This document shows, piece by piece, positions 1 to 7,562 of a DNA stretch of 64,000 nucleotides. A model generated the notes under the pieces. The model saw only the letters and a list, made by a program, of their open reading frames with translations. It was not told the origin of the DNA and did not search any database. The first letter of the stretch is position 1, and each line of letters opens with the position of its first letter. The position numbers and the translations under genes are program-made. The stretch is from a virus: the IMG/VR virus record IMGVR_UViG_3300031963_008656, positions 150,936-214,935 of that record; one strand, given 5' to 3'.

Positions 1-91
1 CCCAGGTTTTGATCTTACAATCGAGGTCCTTGTCGCAACCTACAGGATTTACGTCCACTTGCCACGGTCTGAGCAGGCCTAGGTTATCGAT
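1..91 (-). CDS. Partial reading frame at left edge, start unclear
   Basis: An open minus-strand frame runs off the left edge. Its translation looks protein-like (contains VDVNPVGCDKDLDC). A GTG at 56-58 could start it but has no ribosome-binding site. In the same frame upstream lie TGA at 92-94, TAG at 113-115 and an ATG at 131-133, which sits 8 nt after the -10 box of the promoter at 142-170. So this is either a short GTG-started gene, a decayed gene with two in-frame stops, or a frame needing recoding. The upstream DNA also resembles a tRNA D arm, so the boundary is unresolved. Function unknown. Confidence 0.35.
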   Translation of the reverse strand, partial: MDNLGLLRPWQVDVNPVGCDKDLDCKIKTW

Positions 92-141
92 TCACCCCGC
101 CCTACCATTAGACTACCCAATCTCTTTGATCATGCACAGTA

Positions 142-170
142 ATTATAACTGTGTATGTTGAGATTGTCAA
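142..170 (-). promoter_or_regulatory. Sigma70-type promoter at left edge
   Basis: Minus strand: -35 TTGACA (165-170), 17-nt spacer, -10 TATAAT (142-147). Consensus quality. It directs transcription toward the left edge, into the unresolved frame or RNA at 1-133. Confidence 0.8.
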
Positions 171-628
171 GTGTTTTGTTTTTGTTTGACAAGATTGCAC
201 ACAGTTTGAAACTGCTCGTATGCATCACGCACAGCCGGATGACTCATCAGTTTGTCTGCTTCGGCAATCATGGCGTTGACACCTGCTTCGGCATGATCTC
301 GAGCACTGCCCATGGTCAGTGCGGCCAGACCATCACCAAACTCTTTTGCCAATTTTTCCCAGGCTTTCTTTTGTCCAGGAGTAATAGGTGTACGCTGTGG
401 CCGCATCTCGCTAGATTTTCTAAGAGCATCACAGATGGCATCTTCCGCTACACGGCCTGCGGCAATCATCGGAGCATAAGCGGGATCAATATTATAGTAG
501 CGAGACCTGCCTCCGGGGTATACTGACACCAGGTGATTGCCTTTTGTAAAGCTATCCAAAAAGTCGCTGTCGTATTCTGTCACAGGCACATACCGACGTC
601 CAATTTTTTCATAGTAAATTTTCTTCAT
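167..628 (-). CDS. Conserved phage hypothetical protein (153 aa)
   Basis: I do not recognise a function. The protein is soluble and lacks a signal peptide or membrane segment. The N-terminal half carries a Tyr/Arg-rich stretch and the C-terminal half is predicted helical, ending in a Gln-rich tail. Its ATG overlaps the end of the upstream gene (stop at 625), typical of a translationally coupled phage operon that begins near 3630 and includes the DNA ligase gene. The first promoter box of the next transcript (165-170) overlaps its last codons. Probably an early accessory protein; that is inference from position only. Confidence 0.7.
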   Translation of the reverse strand: MKKIYYEKIGRRYVPVTEYDSDFLDSFTKGNHLVSVYPGGRSRYYNIDPAYAPMIAAGRVAEDAICDALRKSSEMRPQRTPITPGQKKAWEKLAKEFGDGLAALTMGSARDHAEAGVNAMIAEADKLMSHPAVRDAYEQFQTVCNLVKQKQNT

Positions 629-855
629 TTGCCAAAATACTTAATAACTGTGTTCAGTGCTTCCACCAAACGAGTGTTACCTGCTACATCTTCGGGGTGC
701 AACCAATATCCGTCTGGATTGGTTTCTGACCGAGGATTCTTTTTCCAATCACTGAGTTCTTTCTTGAGATAGGCTCTCTGCTCCTTGAGAGTTAGTACAG
801 TGATGCAATCAGCGGCTTCGCCGTCCAGGGTAATAGGTCCAACTCTTTTGTTCAT
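625..855 (-). CDS. Hypothetical protein (76 aa)
   Basis: Small soluble protein of unknown function, with a charged helical middle (residues about 22-42, Lys/Glu-rich) and a C-terminal helix. It overlaps its neighbours by a few nucleotides on both sides (start at 855, stop at 625), which supports it being translated as part of the same minus-strand operon as the DNA ligase. No catalytic motif is visible. Confidence 0.65.
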   Translation of the reverse strand: MNKRVGPITLDGEAADCITVLTLKEQRAYLKKELSDWKKNPRSETNPDGYWLHPEDVAGNTRLVEALNTVIKYFGK

Positions 856-1280
856 TAGCGATACTCCCGATCTAGTTTAACACTGGTCAATCCAGCAACC
901 ATTTGAAATTTGTCCCAGGCATCTTTCACTGCCGGGCGAGATTCAAGTTCACTGTCCGGCAATACTGTTTCCAACCAGTATTCTGATCGGCGGCTTGGAT
1001 GTGTGCCAAACTTGCGTGGCTGGTGTAGTCGACCAGTTTCCCAAAGTTCAATGCTAACACTGCGGAACTTGTCTTCATCTTCTTTACTGTTGAAATCATA
1101 GGCACTCCATTCTGCTCGGCTGCCGCCACCATAGCAGTATCCCGCCCAGATGCCTGCCCACTGTTCGTCATCTCTGGGATCAAAATCTGTACGAGTAATC
1201 AGCACCAACACATCGTCCATGTTCACACTACCTTCCACAATGTCTCGAACGCAACGGCTGTAACTGAGTCCAATTTTCAT
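855..1280 (-). CDS. Hypothetical protein (141 aa)
   Basis: Unknown function. The protein is rich in aromatic and acidic residues (for example WAGIWAGYCYGGG around residues 41-53) and has no membrane segment. The C-terminal region (WDKFQMVAGL) resembles the end of the 167-628 protein (YEQFQTVCNLV), both near an AVKDAW/AVRDAY helix, so the two may be distant paralogues sharing a C-terminal helix; that is inference. The gene overlaps the ligase stop region by 4 nt (start 1280, ligase end 1277). Confidence 0.65.
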   Translation of the reverse strand: MKIGLSYSRCVRDIVEGSVNMDDVLVLITRTDFDPRDDEQWAGIWAGYCYGGGSRAEWSAYDFNSKEDEDKFRSVSIELWETGRLHQPRKFGTHPSRRSEYWLETVLPDSELESRPAVKDAWDKFQMVAGLTSVKLDREYR

Positions 1281-2650
1281 ACTTTTTCACCTGCTTCAAA
1301 GTCACGGAATCTCAAGAACCGGGGGAATCGGAGACTGTATGTTCCGTCTTGGTTTTGGGTGACTGCGTCCGCTTGGACTTCAACCAAGTGACCAAGTAGC
1401 TGATCCCTACTGGCCCAATACTCATCGCGAAGAGTATCACTAAACCCACTACCAACATTAACATGAATTCTACGGTCATTATCATCTCCTTCACAGATTA
1501 TAGCACCCAACCGGTTTTCGTTCCTACCAGTTCCTTCTTCAAAACCCACAATGTTCAAATCAACTGTGATGGTGGGTTTCCATTTCATCCACGAGTCCGA
1601 ACGTTTGCATTGGTATGGTGCGTCCAGGCTCTTGATCATGATGCCTTCAAAGCCACCTTCCACAGCAGCTTCCGCATAACGTTGCATGATGTCATGTCCT
1701 TCGGCTGTGTCCAGGTTCACATCCAAGCCTGGCATGATGCGCAGACACGTAGTCTCTTCCAATCCAGCGCGGGCTGACTCTAGCCATTCCAGACGTTTGT
1801 ACTGCCCTGCATTCCAGTGCCCTTCTTGAAAAGCTTCAAGTGGGATGATATCAAAGATGTGATACACCATGCCGGTGGTTTCGGCGTTTGATTTGCGATG
1901 TGCTTGGCGCATGAGTTGCTGGAAACTTTCGCCCACAATCTCACCATCCAACACATAATGGCCACCGGTACCACGTCCATATTGGAAGTGCTTGCGAGCA
2001 TCTTCAATGGCATCGGCAACCTGCGGAAAGTTTTCAAATTCTTTGCCATTGCGACTGTATAGTGTGACTGTGGATCCACTAACCACTGCCAACACACGCA
2101 CACCATCCAGTTTGCATTCCAGGCGCTTGATGCCTTTCATTTTCTTGGGATGATCTGTTGAGTCTTGTGCCAGCTGGCACGAGAAAATTGGTATCTTGTA
2201 TTCGGTCTTGCCCACAACCTTGTTGATGGTCTTTTCTGAAATGCCGCATCGAAGGTCTTTGATCAACACACGGCGGGCTAACATGTTCCATTCTTCCGAG
2301 TCAAACTGCTGGCTCATTTGTTCAACTGCTTCTCTAGCACGATTGCCTGTGATGTACCTAGTGCGTAGAGCTTCTAGCATGGCCCAGAACTGTGTCCAAG
2401 GATTGGCACGACCAGTCAGTCCCTCAGTCTCAGGCACCTGGCGGATGCCAAACACATAGAACGGATTGTAGGCTTGGTAGCAATTGAACAAAAAACACTG
2501 TGCATCGGCACTGCCAAGCCGAGCAGCCATGAGAGCCTTTTCAATCACTTTTTCTTTGTGAATGCGACTGTCAGAGCTTTCTAGGTCTCGGATCCATCCT
2601 GCGGCCATTATGGCATCAAACCTTGAGTAGCTGTAATCGGTTTCATTCAT
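1277..2650 (-). CDS. ATP-dependent DNA ligase (T4 gp30-like)
   Basis: Seals nicks during replication and recombination using ATP. The adenylation motif KLDGVR has its catalytic lysine at residue 180. Further nucleotidyltransferase motifs follow: DGEIVGE around 245, EGIMIKS (motif IV) and WMKWKP (motif V), then an OB-fold-like C-terminus. The N-terminal helical region of about 150 residues and the total of 457 aa match the T4 gp30 size class (known: 487 aa in T4). It lies between small early genes and overlaps the next gene by 4 nt. The order of motifs makes it a true ATP-dependent ligase and not an NAD enzyme. Confidence 0.95.
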   Translation of the reverse strand: MNETDYSYSRFDAIMAAGWIRDLESSDSRIHKEKVIEKALMAARLGSADAQCFLFNCYQAYNPFYVFGIRQVPETEGLTGRANPWTQFWAMLEALRTRYITGNRAREAVEQMSQQFDSEEWNMLARRVLIKDLRCGISEKTINKVVGKTEYKIPIFSCQLAQDSTDHPKKMKGIKRLECKLDGVRVLAVVSGSTVTLYSRNGKEFENFPQVADAIEDARKHFQYGRGTGGHYVLDGEIVGESFQQLMRQAHRKSNAETTGMVYHIFDIIPLEAFQEGHWNAGQYKRLEWLESARAGLEETTCLRIMPGLDVNLDTAEGHDIMQRYAEAAVEGGFEGIMIKSLDAPYQCKRSDSWMKWKPTITVDLNIVGFEEGTGRNENRLGAIICEGDDNDRRIHVNVGSGFSDTLRDEYWASRDQLLGHLVEVQADAVTQNQDGTYSLRFPRFLRFRDFEAGEKV

Positions 2651-2662
2651 ATACTTAACGCC

Positions 2663-3076
2663 TTACCATGATGAGTTATAAAACACTTTCAAACCCATGA
2701 ACATCTCTGTTCTAGCGGCTTTGATAAAGGCCAGGTCACTGTCATAGTAGTGCTGGTCTGAATTGTTGCCAAAGAAGAATCCCGATGTGGCTGGCAGTTG
2801 ACGCTTTTTAACATCGCGTTCAAGGGCATCCAAGTCCTCAGCAGTGAGTTCCATTTCCACGCCGTTGAAAGAATCATATTTCAACTTCTTTTGCTCGGCT
2901 AATGTTTCCATCCATCCATGCAGGTTAGGATGCTTGCGCCAGTAGGCAATCTCACGCGGCTTGTTTACCTTTGTGTTCACATAATCTTTGGCGTCGTCGT
3001 TCCATTCGGAACCTTCGTAGTAGTCGCGGTGCTGGCCTTCACGGGTGGCCACATAAGCATACATATCAAGACCCAT
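2663..3076 (-). CDS. Conserved phage protein starting MGLDMYAY (137 aa)
   Basis: A family found in many phages, recognised by the N-terminus MGLDMYAY and the motif WRKHPNLHGWM. Its biochemical role is unknown to me. I chose the ATG at 3076 and not the upstream one at 3133, because AAGGAG lies 9 nt before it and the conserved family N-terminus begins there. The aromatic, acidic sequence has no membrane segment. It sits between the 55-aa gene (overlap 11 nt) and the ligase. Confidence 0.75.
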   Translation of the reverse strand: MGLDMYAYVATREGQHRDYYEGSEWNDDAKDYVNTKVNKPREIAYWRKHPNLHGWMETLAEQKKLKYDSFNGVEMELTAEDLDALERDVKKRQLPATSGFFFGNNSDQHYYDSDLAFIKAARTEMFMGLKVFYNSSW

Positions 3077-3233
3077 TTGGTACTCCTTGTTGATGACGGT
3101 ATTCGCGTTTGAGCCAATATTTGTATTTGGCAAAATAATCTGACATTGGATAAGTTGGCATGCGGCCAGTCCATTCTTCTATTTCAAGGCAGTGAGCATA
3201 CCACTGCTGTTGCAACCAGCGTCGAAATGTCAT
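3066..3233 (-). CDS. Small hypothetical protein (55 aa)
   Basis: Short basic and aromatic protein (begins MTFRRWLQQQWYAH). The frame stays open upstream, but the start at 3233 is favoured: its ATG forms an ATGA overlap with the stop of the preceding 39-aa gene, the coupling arrangement used throughout this operon. Its end overlaps the start of the MGLDMYAY gene by 11 nt. Function unknown. Confidence 0.55.
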   Translation of the reverse strand: MTFRRWLQQQWYAHCLEIEEWTGRMPTYPMSDYFAKYKYWLKREYRHQQGVPNGS

Positions 3234-3349
3234 GTCATTACCCATGTAATTGCTCGGGGATTCATTGCTTGACGAGCTTGCCAGTAAGGCAGAGCCCAAG
3301 CCACATTGGTTTCTACCACAATCAGTCGTTTGTTGAAATAGACTTTCAT
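3230..3349 (-). CDS. Tiny hypothetical protein (39 aa)
   Basis: Found by reading the gap. ATG at 3349 is preceded by a strong GGAGG ribosome-binding site and forms an ATGA overlap with the stop of the 94-aa gene; its own TGA forms an ATGA overlap with the next gene. The peptide starts MKVYFNKRLIVVETN and is hydrophobic then basic, without a clear membrane helix. Coupling at both ends is the main evidence that it is real. Confidence 0.6.
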   Translation of the reverse strand: MKVYFNKRLIVVETNVAWALPYWQARQAMNPRAITWVMT

Positions 3350-3630
3350 GCTGCCTCCAACATGTTAGCAGGCACTTTCCACAAGCCTTGCTGGGTGCTC
3401 ACTGTCACATACTTGATAGCAATCTTGCTCACAGTACCTTGCATGGTCATGCCACGTTTGGTGCTGTGAAACTTCACTGTGTCACCTTTGGCAAATTGTC
3501 GGATATTGTGTTTACGCAGATTTGCCTTGGCAAATTGCACTGCACTGATGATGCTGTCAAGCTCAGTGTTTGAAAACTCACCAAACATGATTGCAGAGTT
3601 GACTTGCTGGATCTTGGACATCTGGGTCAT
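3346..3630 (-). CDS. Hypothetical protein (94 aa), first gene of ligase operon
   Basis: Soluble protein: an N-terminal helical part (about residues 1-45), then a beta-rich part with FAKGDTVKFHSTKRG and TVSKIAIKYVTV, suggestive of a small SH3/KOW-like barrel that could bind nucleic acid (inference). AAAGGAG lies 7 nt before the ATG. It is the first gene behind the sigma70-type promoter at 3662-3690, so its expression is probably early and it leads the operon 3630 to 167. Confidence 0.7.
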   Translation of the reverse strand: MTQMSKIQQVNSAIMFGEFSNTELDSIISAVQFAKANLRKHNIRQFAKGDTVKFHSTKRGMTMQGTVSKIAIKYVTVSTQQGLWKVPANMLEAA

Positions 3631-3634
3631 TTGG

Positions 3635-3667
3635 GGCTCCTTTGTTGCTTACTATGCCTAAATTATA
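3635..3667 (-). repeat. 33-bp leader repeat, copy 1
   Basis: The stretch from the -10 box through the ribosome-binding site is identical to that at 4008-4040. It holds TATAAT, an AT-rich leader with GCAACAAAGGAGCC, and so gives the two downstream genes the same 5' untranslated region. A recent duplication or a selected common regulatory leader would both explain it. Confidence 0.85.
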
Positions 3668-3690
3668 ACAGATTGGGAATTATTGGTCAA
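3662..3690 (-). promoter_or_regulatory. Sigma70-type promoter for ligase operon
   Basis: -35 TTGACC (3685-3690), 17-nt spacer, -10 TATAAT (3662-3667), followed by a leader of about 25 nt with AAAGGAG. Probably read by the host RNA polymerase early in infection. Confidence 0.85.
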
Positions 3691-4004
3691 GCCAATTCTA
3701 GTTCTTTGGCAGGAAAACGGATCTGGCCTTCGTAGTCCAGTTGGCTTTGTTCAAACTCTGTGAGGTAGTCATCGGCCTCTACTGACCAGTCAATGATGTG
3801 CTCACGGAAGTACTCTGAGTCTGACTCAACTTTGGGACGAATCAAGTCCACAATCACGCCAGGGGCATAACGCAAGGGATCAAAATCACGGATCACATAG
3901 TCAGAACCGCCCTTGGCTTTCCAGTAAGAAGGGCACTCACCTGCACCGTCCCAATCGTGGGCACCGTAGTTTTCATAAACTTGGGTGGTGATCAGCAGTT
4001 TCAT
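3687..4004 (-). CDS. Hypothetical protein (105 aa)
   Basis: Acidic soluble protein beginning MKLLITTQVYENYGAHDW, of a type common in phage early regions; I do not know its function. A consensus AAAGGAG precedes the ATG, and it has its own sigma70-type promoter at 4035-4063, so it is a single-gene or leading transcription unit. Its leader is identical to that of the 3346-3630 gene. Confidence 0.7.
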   Translation of the reverse strand: MKLLITTQVYENYGAHDWDGAGECPSYWKAKGGSDYVIRDFDPLRYAPGVIVDLIRPKVESDSEYFREHIIDWSVEADDYLTEFEQSQLDYEGQIRFPAKELELA

Positions 4005-4007
4005 TGT

Positions 4008-4040
4008 GGCTCCTTTGTTGCTTACTATGCCTAAATTATA
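4008..4040 (-). repeat. 33-bp leader repeat, copy 2
   Basis: Second copy of the leader at 3635-3667, covering the -10 box, untranslated leader and ribosome-binding site. Confidence 0.85.
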
Positions 4041-4177
4041 GCAAAAACGGCTTTTCTAGTCAACCAAAATAATAACCCTACAATCACTAGGAGTTCTACT
4101 ACCGTAAAATTAGTACGATAGTAGTACTGTAATACTTTCTGTTTAAGTACTACCAGTTGGGTTTTTAGTGGTTTCAT
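4031..4177 (-). CDS. Possible small membrane protein (48 aa), leaderless
   Basis: ATG at 4177 lies 6 nt after the -10 box of the promoter at 4184-4212, where transcription should begin, and no ribosome-binding site is present. The peptide starts MKPLKTQLVVLKQK, then has one hydrophobic span (VVELLVIVGLLFWL, about residues 26-39). Its end overlaps the promoter of the next gene, which weakens the case. The alternative is a non-coding leader. Confidence 0.4.
   Translation of the reverse strand: MKPLKTQLVVLKQKVLQYYYRTNFTVVELLVIVGLLFWLTRKAVFAII
4035..4063 (-). promoter_or_regulatory. Sigma70-type promoter for 3687-4004
   Basis: -35 TTGACT (4058-4063), 17-nt spacer, -10 TATAAT (4035-4040). Confidence 0.85.
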
Positions 4178-4183
4178 GCCCTG

Positions 4184-4212
4184 ATTATAGCAGTTTGGGC
4201 ATTATTTGTCAA
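4184..4212 (-). promoter_or_regulatory. Sigma70-type promoter, start codon 6 nt downstream
   Basis: -35 TTGACA (4207-4212), 17-nt spacer, -10 TATAAT (4184-4189). The predicted transcription start falls on the ATG at 4177. Confidence 0.8.
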
Positions 4213-4220
4213 TGTATACT

Positions 4221-6338
4221 TTAGTTTGCAATTTCTACGCCGCATGCTGGCGGCACAGGCGGTGCTGGATCTGGTTTTATGTCTGCGCCACTGAGCTTGT
4301 TTTCAGCCAGTTTCATTTGGTTCTCGCCTTCGCGTAAACTGCCAATCATGGCTTGACCGGCTAATGTTGTGGTGTCAGCTATGTTTTGTAAGAAATCATA
4401 TGGACCGCAAGTTTGGCATTCTCTGCCGTACTGTGACAGCATTTGAGAAAACGCCACAATTGAATTTTGCTCACCTGACACCAAAGCAAAATAGTCAATA
4501 CCAGCTTTGACTTGATAGGTTTTCTCTTTGTTGAGATATGTGGCAATGGCAATCCATGCAGTGTTCAATGTGCCGACTGTGGCAGTGTATGTGGGATTGG
4601 CATACAGTGTTGCTATGGCCGAGTTGGCATTGGTAATTTGTGTTAGCACCGCGGCATCGTTAGCTGCAACCAAAATATTAGTATAGGCGGTATTCAATGT
4701 GGCCAACGCTCCGGCAGTTTGTAGTGTTTGAACTGCTGCCGACGCTATGTCAAATTGCGCTGCCAGATTGTTGTAATCAATTGCTGTGCCCAACACATCA
4801 CACATGGTAATATTGCCGTCTGTGCCTGATCCAGTGGCCACAGAATTATTGATGTAATTAGTAGTTGCGGCGGCAACAGGATTGGTCAATGCTTCAATTT
4901 GGTCCAGACCAGTCATGGTGTTTAGTCCACCAAGTGTGATTGGTTCCCAGTAGGTTGTGTTGTTGATATTGGTACCAGCCGGAACATCATCTATGGCCTG
5001 ATAAAACACAGTAGCGGGACTTAACACTGCCAGTGGAGGCTGCAATGTGCTGTTAGGATTGACTGGAGCAGCCGCCACAATGTCGTTGGCCAAGTAGTCA
5101 CTGTTCACGTCCCAGGGATTGCGATCAAAGCCTTGTATGGTTTGTGCCAGTTCTGGCCAAGTGGCTAATGGAATATTTGTAATCTGTTGCACAGCCGCTT
5201 GTGTGGACTTGTTGGCCACAGCTTGATCTGGGGGAATAATTTTTGCCAACTCATCACACCCAGATGGAGCAGGTAAAAATGCACCCACGGTCTCGGCTAG
5301 GTTCATGTTGACTGCACCATTGGTCTGGTAAATTGGCACAGGACCTGCTGGTGACGGTGTTAGTAAATTGGTATAACTGTTTGGAAACATCACAGCTGGA
5401 TTTAACAAATCTGCCATGGTTGAAACATTAGGTGTGGTCACTCCCAGTATGTCTAATACATCTTGTAAGGCAGCGTCTGTGATACTGACCAATGCTGGGT
5501 ATGCTTTTTTCTGTAGTTTATCAAATTCGTTTGGGGTGAGACCACTGGGATTGAACAATGACACTTTGTTGATGTTCACTAGGTTTGATATGTCTTGTAA
5601 TGTCAGTCCTTGGTCCTGTAATGCATCACGAACAGCAGGCAACGTACCATTGATGGTGTTGCTTACCTTTGACAACTGCGCCAGCAATGCAGCCGGTGTG
5701 CCGTATTCATTTAGTGTTTGTGTATTTGTTAACAATCCTTGATTGGCAATATCAGTGGCCAGTCTGCCCAATGCGCCGGGGCTATCATCCACTAGGCTTG
5801 CAATGTTATTGCTTACCAAGTTGCTCATGTTTGTAAATGTAGGGCCCAAATACGTTGCGGCGTTGCGTGTGCTGTTGATCAACGAATTGGTGGTGGTGAT
5901 GTACCCTTGCATTGCCATGAATCCTTGACAAAATTTTCCAAGGTCTCTAGTGTCATTGTAGATGCCTAGATATGCATTACCAGTTTGTTGTACCAAGTCA
6001 GCAAATCCGTATGGATCCAATGTGGAAGCATCGCTTTGAGTAGGCAGGTATTCTTGAGTCAAGTAAGGAAAATTTGCCAATGGCAGTGCAGGAATGGCAT
6101 CGCCTAGTGCTGGAATTGTGCTGGCACCAATACTCAACAACAAATCTAGTGTGCTTTGAGTTTTGAATGTCTGAGCTTGGTAATAGTTTACTGCGGCCAA
6201 CCAATTCACTATCACTGTTTTACCATTGAATGTAGCAATTGCTGTGGTCAGTGCTGTTGGTAAACTTTTGACGCCTTGATTGTTCATCAATCCGGCAGCA
6301 GCGTTTATTTCTAATGGAGTTAATACACCATTGGCCAT
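4221..6338 (-). CDS. Putative virion structural protein (705 aa)
   Basis: Large Ala/Thr/Asn-rich protein of low charge, typical of phage tail or baseplate proteins, with repeated helical stretches and two close cysteines near the C-terminus (CQTCGPYDF). The start MANGVLTPLEIN at 6338 was chosen because it forms a TAATG overlap with the PAAR gene; the longer frame upstream reads as noise. Adjacency to the PAAR spike-tip gene suggests a tail or baseplate role, possibly with late expression from a box at 6734-6740. No enzymatic motif is seen. Confidence 0.7.
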   Translation of the reverse strand: MANGVLTPLEINAAAGLMNNQGVKSLPTALTTAIATFNGKTVIVNWLAAVNYYQAQTFKTQSTLDLLLSIGASTIPALGDAIPALPLANFPYLTQEYLPTQSDASTLDPYGFADLVQQTGNAYLGIYNDTRDLGKFCQGFMAMQGYITTTNSLINSTRNAATYLGPTFTNMSNLVSNNIASLVDDSPGALGRLATDIANQGLLTNTQTLNEYGTPAALLAQLSKVSNTINGTLPAVRDALQDQGLTLQDISNLVNINKVSLFNPSGLTPNEFDKLQKKAYPALVSITDAALQDVLDILGVTTPNVSTMADLLNPAVMFPNSYTNLLTPSPAGPVPIYQTNGAVNMNLAETVGAFLPAPSGCDELAKIIPPDQAVANKSTQAAVQQITNIPLATWPELAQTIQGFDRNPWDVNSDYLANDIVAAAPVNPNSTLQPPLAVLSPATVFYQAIDDVPAGTNINNTTYWEPITLGGLNTMTGLDQIEALTNPVAAATTNYINNSVATGSGTDGNITMCDVLGTAIDYNNLAAQFDIASAAVQTLQTAGALATLNTAYTNILVAANDAAVLTQITNANSAIATLYANPTYTATVGTLNTAWIAIATYLNKEKTYQVKAGIDYFALVSGEQNSIVAFSQMLSQYGRECQTCGPYDFLQNIADTTTLAGQAMIGSLREGENQMKLAENKLSGADIKPDPAPPVPPACGVEIAN

Positions 6339-6625
6339 TATCCTGCCCTTACATCGCCACTGCCACCGGCTCGAGCATGACCACAAGTGTCTGCATCTCC
6401 AGTTAGGCTTACTGCTATTCCACCAGCTCGTACTGTGCCCGAACCGCCTGCGGTTGAGGGTCCGCAATGTATGCCAGGACATCCTCTTCGTCCACAACAA
6501 GGATGGGCGCTGACACCTTGCCCAGTTGTGGCAATTGGTCTTCCGTTTATGCGTACCGAACCAATACCCGATGTAATCACACCGCCTGCTCCGTTTGCAT
6601 CACCCACTCGTTGTATTCCTGGCAT
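6338..6625 (-). CDS. PAAR-motif tail spike tip protein (T4 gp5.4-like)
   Basis: PAAR proteins form the sharp tip on the baseplate spike and carry a metal ion. The 95-aa sequence has the Gly-rich repeats of the family: GDANGAGGVITSG, a central Cys/His cluster (HPCCGRRGCPGIHCG), then TVRAGGIAVSLTGD and CGHARAGGSGDVRAG. Length and composition fit the family. It directly precedes and overlaps the large virion protein gene, consistent with a baseplate module. Confidence 0.85.
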   Translation of the reverse strand: MPGIQRVGDANGAGGVITSGIGSVRINGRPIATTGQGVSAHPCCGRRGCPGIHCGPSTAGGSGTVRAGGIAVSLTGDADTCGHARAGGSGDVRAG

Positions 6626-6626
6626 G

Positions 6627-6920
6627 TTATCCTACTAAGATTTTCTTTTCTGGCACCTTTATGCCTGTAGTTGCTTCGATGTATTTCATACGCACATTTT
6701 CATCCGTCAATGAATGAATAGCAACACAGCTCATATTTAGCCGGGGATTTTTGTCAGGATCTGCGGTAAACATACTCGGCACAAGTCCCATGCCTTGTGG
6801 ACCTGGGGCCACGCTTACAGGATCCTGTAAGATAGCATAGCCCGACTCCATGTCCACAAGTTTGGCAATCATTTCTTCGCCAGAGTTCAGTTTGAATGTG
6901 TAAACTTTTCCAATTTCCAT
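6627..6920 (-). CDS. Sm-like fold phage protein (97 aa)
   Basis: The start MEIGKVYTFKLNSGEEMIAK and the following short beta strands resemble the Sm/LSm-like proteins annotated in T4-like phages; these have an RNA-binding fold in general, but the role of the phage version is not established. It overlaps the glutaredoxin gene by 1 nt, and a late-type box (6734-6740) lies inside it that could drive the downstream virion genes. Confidence 0.55.
   Translation of the reverse strand: MEIGKVYTFKLNSGEEMIAKLVDMESGYAILQDPVSVAPGPQGMGLVPSMFTADPDKNPRLNMSCVAIHSLTDENVRMKYIEATTGIKVPEKKILVG
6734..6740 (-). promoter_or_regulatory. Possible late promoter box inside a gene
   Basis: Minus-strand CTAAATA, the same word found before virion genes elsewhere in the window. 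It lies 109 nt before the PAAR gene, inside the Sm-like coding region, so it could switch on the PAAR and large virion genes late; chance occurrence is possible. Confidence 0.4.
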
Positions 6921-7150
6921 TATTTGCTTTCTGTTAGTTTTGTTCTGAGTTCGGTGAACCCGCCTACCAGTTGATCATCTAAAAAGATCTGTGGTACTGT
7001 ACGAGCATTTGGTACTGCTTCTAGTAGTTGTTCTCGTGTCCAACCATGCATAATATTGCGTTCTTCAAATTCAATGTTACGTGATTTCAACAACGCCTTG
7101 GCTTGGTCGCAGTAGGGGCATTGGTCTTTTGACCATACAATTGCTTTCAT
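6920..7150 (-). CDS. Glutaredoxin
   Basis: Thiol-disulfide carrier; in T4-like phages it re-reduces ribonucleotide reductase. CPYC active site at residues 11-14, the TVPQIF cis-proline motif and GGF..L near the C-terminus are all present, and 76 aa is the normal small glutaredoxin size. The start at 7150 is preceded by AAGGAA; the upstream frame adds only a basic run. It sits two genes from nrdB, supporting the role as the reductant for NrdA/NrdB. Confidence 0.93.
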   Translation of the reverse strand: MKAIVWSKDQCPYCDQAKALLKSRNIEFEERNIMHGWTREQLLEAVPNARTVPQIFLDDQLVGGFTELRTKLTESK

Positions 7151-7151
7151 T

Positions 7152-7562
7152 TTATTTTCCTTCTTTTGATTTGTCGTAAGTCTTGGCAAAGATATCTGTT
7201 TTTACAACACCGTAGTCACCAGGACCATGTCGAACAATGTAGTCATTGCCACGAGTGTATTCTAAGTTGCCCCATGATGCTCGAACAACACCGTCATGGT
7301 CAGCAAGACGAGCAACCTTCATGATCTTCTTGGGCGTAGCAGTGCCATCTTGATTATCATCGTAGTAGGCAGCAAACTTGATAGGACTCACAGGATACCG
7401 TTCGCCCTTGGGTCCTGTAATAATCTTAAAACCAACTGTGTAGGCAACAGGACCTTCGAGGGTTTCTATAGTTCCGTTGTCTGTGGCAGTTTCATACTTG
7501 ATAGGTGTTGGATGCTTGTAGGTTTCAAATCCACCTTGTTGGAACCATTCGTCGTTGATCAT
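7152..7562 (-). CDS. PGDYG-domain protein (136 aa)
   Basis: Contains PGDYGVVKTDIFAKTYD near the C-terminus, the signature of the PGDYG family, whose function is not established. The start ATGA-overlaps the nrdB stop. A location between nrdB and the glutaredoxin gene suggests a link to nucleotide metabolism or redox, which is inference. No membrane segment. Confidence 0.65.
   Translation of the reverse strand: MINDEWFQQGGFETYKHPTPIKYETATDNGTIETLEGPVAYTVGFKIITGPKGERYPVSPIKFAAYYDDNQDGTATPKKIMKVARLADHDGVVRASWGNLEYTRGNDYIVRHGPGDYGVVKTDIFAKTYDKSKEGK

Noticed and set aside
62-130. A tRNA gene on the minus strand near the left edge
   Set aside because: The D-arm-like stretch is convincing alone, but position 33 is not T, no matching anticodon stem or T arm follows, and no acceptor complement is found.
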